Source: Zygnema cylindricum
Lineage: Eukaryota; Streptophyta; Zygnematophyceae; Zygnematales; Zygnemataceae
Assembly: GCA_037447655.1 (NCBI GenBank)
Contig: JBBHKE010001844.1
Location: 1 to 64,000 of the forward strand
DNA length: 64,000 nucleotides
Direction of reading: 5' to 3'
The position numbers were made by a program, and so were the translations under genes. Of the stretch, positions 55,212 through 64,000 are shown piece by piece (the first letter of the stretch is position 1; every line of letters starts with the position of its first letter). A model generated the notes under the pieces. The model was not told the origin of the DNA. It made no database searches and was given only the letters and a program-made list of their open reading frames with translations.

Positions 55212-55995
55212 TGTTGATTTTGAAAGCCTTAAGTCTCAGTAAATTAGTGTGACGAACAAGAAGACAAATCTACAAGGACACGCGTCGTCACTTAAAGCAC
55301 ATTACAAGTATCTTGGATTGGCACTTATATCCATATATACATGACACACATTGAGGGGAGACAACGCAGTTGCGATGCAGCAACGTAACTGCGATATAGC
55401 AACGCAGCTGCGACGCAGCCAACACAAAGCGGCAGCAACCAAATTAAGGCAACACAACTGCGATCACATTTGATATGGTCCGTACGAACAACGCAGCGAC
55501 CGATATTTTTAATATGATTCTCTATAGTAGAGAGCAACTGCGATAGATACGATTTAAGTCAACTTAGTGGGTAGCTCAATGGTAGTTTAGTGGTAGCTCA
55601 GTGGTAGCATGATAAATTAGTGTTAGCTTGGTGTTTTGAAGTACCTCTCACGTACACTAGTATCGTTGGTACAACAGAAGTATAAGACTTAGGACTCAGA
55701 ACACATCATGTATCAGACTTCCAAGTAGTAAAACTGCAAACGGTTTTTGGGAAACTTCTGAGTATTATATCTTAAGTGTTGTTGGTTCAATTGTACTGAA
55801 ACTTTGGGAGTTGTCAGTGTTTATGCTGCTCTATACTTTGATAGAGCTTTGTGAAGTTTGGATGTTTGTATAAGATTTGGTGAGCACTGGTAAACAGTTG
55901 TTTGGTAGGATTCTTGATAGCTTCTAAGAGTGTATCATGTCTACTTCTACTACTACTGCTGCTCCTCCACCTGCACCGATGGTTGTAGAACAACA
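55212..55995 (+). mobile_element. B2 3' LTR
   Basis: TGTTGATTTTGAAAGCC to GTAGAACAACA. Matches 47618-48392, including the GCAACGCAGCTGCGA short-repeat block (55362-55480) and the gag N-terminus codons at 55938. Followed by the GAGAT duplication. Confidence 0.88.
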
Positions 55996-56000
55996 GAGAT

Positions 56001-57330
56001 GGCAACAAGCAAAATTCAAGTGATTTTTTCACATTGTATAAGGGTTTTAACGGGTAAACTAGTTTTTATTTCTAGCCATAATTTTGCCTCGCATTTGTTT
56101 TTTTGTTAATATTTCACGCACTAGGAGAGGTCACAAAATATTGTTTTGCACTTTTTTTTTGAAATAATCAACGTAGTTTTTTTTTTGTTATGCGTAGTCC
56201 CTCACGTCAGCTTGACAAATATTGTACATTTTCAGTACATATTTAGGCACGTTGTGTTTAGAGTTGACTATCAATCCAGTGAAAACCTCAAACTTGCGAA
56301 AAAATGTCACGAACCAGCTAAAACTTTGTCCTGCTTGTGAACGTCAAACTTTATAAGTAAATCAACAATTTAAAGTTTATCGTAACAAAACCGCGGCATC
56401 CACATGTAAACAAAAGTGATGTGCGCAAACAATTTACTTAACTTCCACTTCGAGAGCGCATGTTGGTTTTAAACTCAGAATCAAAATTGAAATCTAATGG
56501 CGAAGCACCACATCAAACTTAGACAGAATTAGAAAACAACGTGAAATGAAACAAACCAAAACAAAATAACTCTAAGTATTGTACGAATAAATTAACTCGG
56601 AAGAAACAAAATAAAACTTGTACACGATAAAAAATCGGACCCGTGTAATAATATTAATGAAACAAAAGAGGAGGAGAAGCTTGCTTTGCTAAATAGACGT
56701 AAACGTAAAATTTGGGCAGCGAGCAGTGACGACATCAACTATTCGATGTATACTTCACAAGTAGTGTGGCGAACGATGAGAGGCATTGTAAGAAACAGAT
56801 AACCCTTGTTTTGAGCATAACTCGTTCAATTCTTACAATTTTTAGGGTAACTTAAAATACAATTTATCGTAAATGTGTAAGATTCAACCCTAACATCATG
56901 GCAAATTACTTTGATGTAATTACCTTATGATAGGCACCACCTCCTTTTATGTGGAAAACTAAAAGTAGTTTGAAAAATTAGGAATATATGTTGGTGGGAG
57001 AAAAGATGATAAAGTAAGGTTTAACATTAATAGTTGATTTATTTTCAAAACGAAATTAACATGTGTTTCAAGTTACAAATGTATAATTTTTCCAATCAAT
57101 GCCATTTTATAACGTGATCGACGAGACTTAATGTCCATGCTTTCTTTTTATGAAATTTATTGGGTAATTAATTCACTACAGAAGTTTTACTTTAATTTTG
57201 AGGGTAAATCATGCAAAATACTATTTTGTCAGTAATTTTATGTGGGGTTATCTTAATCATGTACAACCACCCTCAACATTATTATTCAATGTGGTTATCC
57301 TATGTAATTACTAGTCTTGTGTATCCAGCC
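56001..57330. other. Intergenic AT-rich DNA, no gene seen
   Basis: Homopolymer A/T runs and short frames only. Continues the host sequence interrupted by B2. Confidence 0.45.
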
Positions 57331-58193
57331 CTCTGCAGATATTCGATATATATCATTTATTAACTTACAGATTAATCGATATATTGATTCGTTATGCTGA
57401 GAGGCTAATATTGTGATAAAATTATGATGTACCGCGACCTCCTCTTGGTTTCCAACCAAGAAATCACAACCCAACCCCCACACCCCCCCCCCTCCCCCAC
57501 TTCCGGGGTCGTTGGCATCCGTCGGAAGCCTAAGGGTGGGGGACGAATCTTCCGTACACTATTTTTGCATTGCAATTTTATAGACCCCACCTCCGACCAA
57601 ATATATCGCGATAACTTTTGTTGGTCCAAGAGCCGTATATCGGGCCCATCTAACCGTTCGATATTCAATATATATAAATATCTAATGTATAGTTATAAGA
57701 AATTTCCTAATGCACAACAGTTGTAATTTATAGAGTAGAACTTTTTTTCTAAATGGACATTGCCTCTCCAATGTAATAACATTTATAAAAAGTGATGTTT
57801 TACAACTCGTGACCAGGAAAGAGTATATTTTTTTTACCTGAATGTCAAAATACGAGGCTGTTAAAACCGATCTACTTTTGAAGTTATAAAAAATATAAAA
57901 AATAGGTCTAAAGGGTTAATTTTGTGCGTAATTTAATCAATTTATAGTCGTGAAACAAATGTTAAGGCTGGCGTGTTTGTTGAAGAATTCTGATGTTCTC
58001 AAATTAGTAAAAAAGCGGTAAAAACGGAAATTTAAAGGTTGTTAACTTTTGGAGTTTCGAGTTGTCGGTTCGAGGTGAAATTTATGATACGAGATTAGAG
58101 AGTATCGGCCGTCTGTCAAACGTCAATTCTGAAAAATATCGTCTGTACTAATCTGGCCCCGTTTTTTTTTCGATAATACCAGATTGTCGTTGG
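57331..58193. other. Intergenic DNA with CGATATATCG words and a C-rich tract
   Basis: TATCGATA-like clusters at 57340-57400 and 57600-57680 flank a poly-C stretch (57481-57500). The open frame 57424-57726 is proline-rich only because of this C tract; I do not call it a gene. Confidence 0.45.
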
Positions 58194-58645
58194 CAGAGGT
58201 CGCAAAAGTCAAAATTTTAGGTACCCAAAGCCGACGATTTTTTTTTCAAAAATCTGAACACCCGATACGTGACCAGGTTATGTCACGCTTCTAAATTGTT
58301 AACCGTTACTCGATACACGTTTACGAAAATAAAAGTTAACCGAAACCCGATTTCTTGCAACTACCCGTACCCGAATAAGCACAAAATTAATGGTACATCT
58401 CTCTCATACCTTCCACGATACCAAGAGTACAAAGTACAATAATGTTGGATAGTATGGACAGTACAAAACCTTTATTTTTTTTGTTTTTTTTATTACCCGA
58501 CCATATCCGTTTTTTTATTTTTTTGTGAATCACCCGCCCGAATCCGGCCGGCCCCCAAAATTTGGCACCCGAATCCGTTCCGGATCCGTTGATGGCGGTC
58601 GGGTAATGGTCGGGTACGGATTCGGGTACCCGATTGCGACCTCTG
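58194..58645. mobile_element. hAT-type MITE
   Basis: Terminal inverted repeats CAGAGGTCGCA at 58194 and 58645. Flanking octamers GTCGTTGG (58186-58193) and GTCGTGGT (58646-58653) match at six of eight places, as for a decayed hAT duplication. The interior is rich in ACCCG/CGGGT words. Its left 200 bp recur at 61723-61930, next to a broken hAT transposase. Confidence 0.65.
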
Positions 58646-58798
58646 GTCGTGGTCCTGCCGCAAACAGAGGGAAACGGGGAAATCGATACTGATTCTGACC
58701 GACGGAAAACAAGGTGGCGATATCTAAAATCGGTATCCGACAAATGAAATCGCAGGACGAACCGTCGTCAAAAACTAGGCGGGTGACCGAAAACAGTA

Positions 58799-58946
58799 CA
58801 CCGCCAATCGCTATTAGCGTAGAGGCTTTTTTACCGCATAGGAATTAGGATTTTTTCTAAATAGTATGGATTATTCTATTTGAGAATTTGAGAAATAAAA
58901 AGCGGGACCGAATTAGCGTTCAATACGCTAATAGCGATTGGCTGTG
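58799..58946. mobile_element. 148-bp MITE with TA target sites
   Basis: Inverted termini of 23 bp with one mismatch (CACCGCCAATCGCTATTAG, and so on), flanked by TA at 58797-58798 and 58947-58948. The termini resemble those of the 1.3 kb fold-back element at 1378 (CACCGCGAATCG), so both probably belong to one mariner-like family. Confidence 0.7.
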
Positions 58947-59214
58947 TACTGCACTACTGTACCCTACTACGTCGAACAGTGAGAAGTTGCAACGAACGGC
59001 CAATCGTACGAAACCGTACGAAATGTAAAGCCAATGGACGAGGATCACTTCCAGGTACAAATAACAAAACCGTACGAGTTTTCAAACGGAACGGACTCTC
59101 TCCAGGAACGGATTTTTGCAGTTTTACTTTCATAGAGTCGAATAATATCGTATATGCTGTCAATTTAACAATTTATCCTTTTGAAGAAGCAGACCGTACG
59201 TTGAGCTACGAATA

Positions 59215-59375
59215 TTCTTCTTTCTTCTTTTCCTCCCCCCTTTCCCCCCTTTTCTCTCTCCCTCCCTCCCTCCCTCCCTCCCTCCCTCCCATCCTCACTT
59301 TTTCCCTCTCCCTCCTGCTCCCTTCTCCCTCTCCTTCACGCCACACCCATTTTTTCTCTCTCTCTCACTCTACCC
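59215..59375. repeat. Pyrimidine tract with (CCCT)n microsatellite
   Basis: Almost pure C/T on the plus strand. CCCT units run from about 59260 to 59290. It lies directly upstream of the ankyrin exon and may form its 5' untranslated region and core promoter. Confidence 0.6.
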
Positions 59376-59378
59376 CTC

Positions 59379-59680
59379 ATGGACCCAACTGAACTCATTT
59401 CTACATGGAAACCAGGGGATGATCCCAACGGTCAAATTGGTCCAGGAAAACGGACTCCGTTACAGGTTCTATGTCAGAAAGCGGAAATGAGTAGTACAGA
59501 TTTTGGCATTATCCGGGAGCTCCTGAGAGAGGGAGGGGATCCGAACGCTAGAGATAGTTTTGGGAGGACTCCTCTCTCTCTCGTCTGTATGGGAGGGGGG
59601 GGGGGGGGAGGAGGGGTGGAGGTAGGGGAGGAGTTGTTGAGGGCGGGGGCCGATCCGAATGCCCAGGATGATTGGGGGAG
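59379..59680 (+). CDS. Ankyrin-repeat protein, first coding exon (downstream exons not found)
   Basis: ATG at 59379 (context CCTCATGG) opens 100 codons. The start MDPTELISTWKPGDDPNGQ is followed by ankyrin repeat 1 (GKRTPLQVLCQ, IIRELLREGGDPNARDSF) and repeat 2 (GRTPLSLVCM, an eight-Gly run, VGEELLRAGADPNAQDDW), then GR. A GT donor (AG|GTGAGA) at 59681 follows in phase 2, so the next exon would supply T-P-L of repeat 3. Ankyrin repeats bind proteins; no specific partner can be named. The Gly run comes from a G-rich repeat (59591-59612) in the loop between the helices. The intron begins with a CT microsatellite and a 10-base assembly gap (59786-59795). I could not find the next exon. Confidence 0.75.
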
Positions 59681-59861
59681 GTGAGAGAGAGAGATTATTA
59701 TTTTTCTTTTTTTTTGTGTTTTTGTGTTTGTTTGGCTCTCTGTCTCTCTCTCCACCACCCCCCCCCCTCTCTCTCTCTCTCTCTANNNNNNNNNNTTTTA
59801 TAGTAGATACACGCGGTTCACCGCTCCTCCATTCAGAGAATCAGTTTCGGGGGTCTGTTGT

Positions 59862-59915
59862 GGGTAACAAATGGTAGCACGAGTTAGCGGGTAACAAATG
59901 GTAGCACGAGTTAGC
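59862..59915. repeat. 27-bp tandem duplication
   Basis: Two identical units starting GGGTAACAAATGGTAGCAC at 59862 and 59889. Confidence 0.8.
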
Positions 59916-60210
59916 CTACTCCCGGCTCCCCACTTTCCACTGTTTCTATACAACCGTCATTTTTCGATTGTACTCTCGGGATGCAGCAACCTCCAAAGAC
60001 AATGGTTATCCTAACCTTTACCCAACTAATAATTTCATACCCTTTGCTTTCCAGATATTTGGGACCTTGGACTCTTCCTTTGGCAACTTCTCACTTGATG
60101 GTGCTCGGCCGTCTTTTGAAGTAAGGGGACCTAGTCGCCCTTCCTTACCTCTCATGTTAGCTTTTTACTGCCAACATATCTTTGTCACCTTTCACCCCTC
60201 GGCCCTCATC

Positions 60211-60264
60211 CGATTGAGCACGATGGTAAACAATGGGCGATTGAGCACGATGGTAAACAATGGG
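60211..60264. repeat. 27-bp tandem duplication
   Basis: Two identical units starting CGATTGAGCACGATGGTAAA at 60211 and 60238. Same unit length as the duplication at 59862 but a different sequence. Confidence 0.8.
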
Positions 60265-60330
60265 TGTTGTCTGGGGGCTTTGACTAAGAGACTTACCTCC
60301 TCGCCACTTGGCGCACATAGATGATATTTT

Positions 60331-61722
60331 TCATTTCGACCTTTAGTGTGTTTTAGGTTTTGGCTTGATAGCTCATTTTTCTCTTTTGGTATTAATGTAT
60401 AATGCGTTTTTTGTGCTCTCGAAGTTTGTTTTTCGGTATTCTATTTGTTTTTCTACTTTTTTTTCTAACTTACAACTTCTTGCTCCTTGTGCTGCTTAGC
60501 TTTTGTAGTGGTTTTATCCTTTTGGGTTTTTCCATCTCTTACCTTTAATGGTAGTCAACAATTTTCCATTCCAATCATGTTTTGAAATTTGATGATATCA
60601 ACGTCGCGTTTTTGATGATAAAATCTTCTTCTACAGCAAGAGGTATAGCAAGGGGGGTATGTCAGCGCTGTAGAACACAGGAGGTTAGAGCGAACTCCTA
60701 CCTCTGTATGGTACTCGTTCAGCGTTGAAGTCTCGACAATAAGAGAATCGCTTCAGCCAATTAGGTCAATTGAGGTCATAATAATGTCATTTTAAGCGAG
60801 ACCACTTTTCGCGCCCATGGATGACAGTTGAGGCCATTCAAAATTCAACTCCTGGCTAGTACAGAAAATGGACGGGAAGAACGACGGATGTAGGGTAACT
60901 ATTGTACACCGTGAATCACTACTATTAGTGTTGATATTTTCTTTGACGCTTTTAAACACCTATCTCCGTGCACACACATCCACTTTCCGATTAAAGACTT
61001 CCAATCGAAAGGTGGAAATCCTACCTTTTAAGCAAAACCGTCTAGTTAACGATTTGGCAATTGTGTACGGCTAAAAAACGTTTTAAATAGGAAAGGAAAA
61101 AGTAATAGCCATAGCTATATACGGTGTAGCGTTGGGTATTGAGAGCCTCTTACCAATAACTGATATGTACCTTGTCTTGTCGTAATGATAATCGATATAT
61201 CAGAAGTTGCATATATTGCGATAAATTAACAATATTTTGCCATAAATTATTGGGTCGATGATGACCGTGATAACTTTGGATGCTGGTACGGAATGGAATA
61301 CCACATTTATTTCTAAATCCTCCTGCCCCTTTATCGCAATACCTCCGTACTTATTTTGTATTTTTACTTTGTCTTGCAATCCCCCACCCCCACCCAATAT
61401 ATCGACGCCCCTCACTATTCGATATTCAATATATCGGTTGTCGGGATTTCTCGTAATAGGAATTTACTTGTTACACAGCACTAGGAAAGTCGTTTTTTTT
61501 TTGTTGTCCTAGGTGTCCCAAAGTTTTGTTGAGACTTCTTCCAAATGACTTAAATCAATTTAAGGGTTTTCGATGGGCACAAATTGTCCGAAGTTTTTCA
61601 CATGTAATTCTAACTTATTTCGTATAATTGTAAATCGGTAGCCTTTTACCGAGATGCGATATGTACCATATTTTGAACCTACCGATAATCGATACATATC
61701 GGGCCGTACTTGATACGAACGG
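60331..61722. other. Intergenic or intronic DNA, no gene seen
   Basis: Short frames only. TATCG-word clusters at 61190-61245, 61395-61440 and 61645-61710 recall the one at 838-990. Confidence 0.4.
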
Positions 61723-62750
61723 CAGTGGTCGCAAAAGTCAAAATTTTAGGTACCCAAAACCAACAATTTTTTTTTTTCAAAATCTGAGCACCCGACACTT
61801 GACCTGGTTATGTCACGCTCCTAAATTGTTACCCGTTACCCGATACGCGATTACGGAAATAATAGTTAACCGAAACTCGATTTCTCGCGACTGCCCTTAC
61901 CCGCCCGTACCCGAATAAGTACAAAATTACAATGCTCATTGTTATTAGCGTTAAGCATTTATTAGTGTTAATACAAAATTATAATTAATAATACTATTTA
62001 ATGCAAGGAGATGTGGCAAGTTGTAGTCCACGTCTTTAAATAACGTTGTTAACTCTATTTTGTGATATCTGGCTATAAAAAGTAGCAACTTTTTAACTCT
62101 AATAACGATGAGTGGTGCAGTGGTACATCTCCCTTTGCAAAAAAACAGTTCGTGTACCTCTTCTTTTTACTATTTTGTCTTTTTGTAATCTCTTTTGACG
62201 TATATTTTTTTCTTCGACAGCCACCTCCCTCAAGAGATTTTTTCCTTATTTTGAGTGTAACACTTAGATTAATGTTTAAACTCTTAGTTTAATGTTTATT
62301 CTCTAGCAACTCTGAATTTTTCGCTACATTTTTTGGACGGTTTTCTTTTCGACTACCATACTATGTTATGAATTATGCAAAAAATGTCTTAAAAAAAAAT
62401 CTTAGTTTTTCACATGGAAGATCAATTAGCAGAAAACACATTATGATAGGAAAAAAAAACAAAAAATCTTATGTAATATCAAATATAGAATGAACAAATC
62501 ACAACATATTTTCGACTCTATTATACAAATTTTCAACCTCAAACTTAAAAATTAAACAAGCTATAAATCCAAAAATTGGTATGAATACTACGATTTTAAA
62601 TTCCGGTTTAAAAAAAAAAAGATAAACACTACAAAAATTGTGAAATACAACAAAAATTTCAAAGAAAAAAAAACAATATAACTAACACTTAAAAAATAAA
62701 AATAATTAAAAATAAAAATAGACAAAAAAACAAAACAAACAGCTATGTGT
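61723..62750. mobile_element. Probable left end of an autonomous hAT element
   Basis: CAGTGGTCGCAAAAGTC at 61723 has the CAG-x-G start of hAT termini, and the next 200 bp match the hAT MITE at 58194. Followed by A-rich non-coding sequence (62380-62720) and then the transposase in minus orientation. The other end lies beyond the window. Confidence 0.5.
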
Positions 62751-64000
62751 TTAAAAGATCTCGGTTAGATCTAACACACAAAAGATCACTAAAATTGAAG
62801 TCGCTAGTGAGCTCCTCTTTTTTGTGATCGTGTTCCCGACATCCGAAAAATTGCATTCGGACATAGAGCTAGGAGCTGGAATAGCTAGAAAGGATCTAGC
62901 GACACAAGATAGAAGAGGACATCCTCCATCTTTCACACGCTCACTTGATTTTTTTCCCGCCATTCGAGTATGTTAAAGTTCAATATTTCGTCGCTGGTTA
63001 ATTTTAAAACAAAGCAACTTTTCAATTCATCATTAAAGAGCGTTTTTTTGTCGGTGGCAATAAGAACTTTGTTTTCGTCATCGCTCTCACTAAAAAAATT
63101 GTAGAAACCATCCATACTTTGCGACGTTTTTCGTTTTCTTGTTATATGTTGAGGACTATCGAAATCAACGTCATCAGCGAGGTTGTTTGCGAGTTCCCGA
63201 AGTTTGACCCTCGCGCTTTCAATTTCGGTTTTTGATACCCTAATTATTTCAAGCCTATGTTTTTGTCGGGGATCTAAAAGAGCCGCGACAATATGATACT
63301 CGTGAAGGCCCCACTTCCGTAGTGCAAATTTCATAAAAAATTCTTTCAATTTTTGCAAGTTTGAGGAATCAGCGGGGCATTGTTTTTCACCGTCATTGTA
63401 ATATGTTTTTCTTACTTTATTGTGGTTATAGAGAGACGATTGTTCAAATACAACCAAATGTAAAGTTGGTTCTTTGAATTTTTCCAACTTTAGGGTTGCT
63501 TCTTTAAACCTTTCCAAAAATCGGATAAGTTCAGTAAGATGAGTCTTATCGAGACAAGCAAAAAGTACCAATTTATTTTTTGCTTGAGCGATTGGATTTA
63601 TCTCATTGAATGCATCGTAATTACTCTTAAGCACTTGGGGCAAAGAATTCCACCATGTTGCGTTTTCTTGTTTTAAAGTGTTTTTCAAAAGATTTTGTAA
63701 ATTACTCTGTTTGAAAAACGTGACCAATGATTTACAAGAGTCAATTAGATAAAGCAATTTAGGAACTTCCACATCGTATTTGTTTTATTTGGAAGCTCCG
63801 CTCTTGTTCAAAATCGTTGTCACAATTATAGCAATTTTATGGTCCGCGCAAGGTATCCAAGTAAACATACTCGGTAGACCTTCAACGCACACATGTTAGA
63901 GCAACTGTCGTCACAATAACACAACGATTTTCCAAAACATCAAAATCTGCTATTCAAAATTTGGTCAAACAATTTTTGAAAGCCGTTAAAATATTTTCCG
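62751..64000 (-). pseudogene. hAT transposase (partial at the right edge)
   Basis: Minus strand. From the edge: a CADHKIAIIVTTILNKSGAS-like stretch with frameshifts around 63780-63920, then a 279-codon frame (63772-62933): VPKLLYLIDSCKSLVTFF, ATWWNSLPQVLKSNYDAFNE, HYNDG-like region, and KWGLHEYHIVAALLDPRQKH, the LDPR-x-K motif of hAT enzymes. The C-terminal dimerisation domain (LLSCVARSFLAIPAPSS, SECNFSDVGN, KRSSLA) is in another frame from 62963, shifted at a run of seven A (plus-strand T-run 62949-62955). The RNase H-like catalytic Asp cannot be confirmed. Family usual length is 600-700 residues, so the N-terminal BED finger part is outside. Confidence 0.75.

Larger units (their letters stand above)
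47618..55995 (+). mobile_element. Copia element B2, full-length insertion carrying element H
   Basis: Perfect 5-bp target duplication GAGAT at 47613-47617 and 55996-56000. LTRs 47618-48392 and 55212-55995, primer site GGTTATGGGCC at 48393, polypurine tract AGCTTTAGGGGAG before the 3' LTR. About 3 kb of its length is the nested element H (49541-52582). A small D-type LTR piece lies at 48834-48990. Confidence 0.9.
59681..60330. other. Presumed intron of the ankyrin gene, with gap and tandem duplications
   Basis: Contains (CT)n, 10 N at 59786-59795, and two separate 27-bp tandem duplications. The open frame 59968-60324 has no ankyrin consensus and is not called. Confidence 0.45.

Noticed and set aside
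57424-57726. Proline-rich 100-codon frame
   Set aside because: Driven by a poly-C tract between TATCG-word repeats, with no homology or splice signals.
59786-59795. Ten N bases as a biological feature
   Set aside because: An assembly gap after a CT microsatellite. Its true length is unknown.

Overview
This window is nuclear DNA of a eukaryote, probably an invertebrate, although the clade cannot be fixed from the sequence. It has spliced host exons with GT donors, long AT-rich spacers, and no bacterial operons, rRNA or CRISPR. About 40 kb is a graveyard of Ty1/copia LTR retrotransposons. Host coding sequence is sparse: the first exon of a signal-peptide-bearing glutathione peroxidase runs off the left edge (19-168, minus), and one ankyrin-repeat exon lies at 59379-59680 (plus).

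Layout. 1-4.4 kb: the glutathione peroxidase exon, its upstream region, a 1.3 kb fold-back DNA element with TA target sites, and a 0.8 kb Harbinger-type MITE with TTA target sites. 4.4-7.4 kb: two related minus-strand LTRs and a broken gag (element J). 7.4-10.2 kb: unassigned sequence, then a frameshifted unidentified reading frame. 10.2-29.3 kb: a tandem array of three copia elements (A1, A2, A3) that share LTRs, LTR-A1-LTR-A2-LTR-A3-LTR. The array carries two clean solo LTR insertions and one LTR fragment. 29.3-40.8 kb: minus-strand elements nested in one another. Element B1 (intact LTR pair, target duplication) sits inside element D, element I sits inside the integrase of D, and D shares an LTR with a truncated element E. 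40.8-46.9 kb: mosaic plus-strand element F, with LTR fragments K and G. 47.6-56.0 kb: element B2, a full-length insertion bounded by GAGAT target duplications and itself containing element H. 56-64 kb: intergenic DNA, a hAT MITE, a small TA MITE, the ankyrin exon and a broken hAT transposase at the right edge.

Every copia coding region seen carries stops, frameshifts, deletions or lost catalytic residues, so none looks autonomous. Three features unite the copia families. The primer binding site matches an internal initiator-tRNA-Met sequence, as in Drosophila copia. The gag ATG lies inside the LTR, so gag reads through the primer site. Ten LTR copies (LTR1-LTR4, solo C, F, K, G, H, I) also carry, antisense to the element, a tRNA-like module, the box CCATGGYTGCC and a T-run; nine of these, plus an LTR fragment at 21220, keep a hairpin whose stem changes sequence while its loop stays nearly fixed. 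This last arrangement looks like an antisense RNA polymerase III unit or a captured SINE and is the most interesting signal here.
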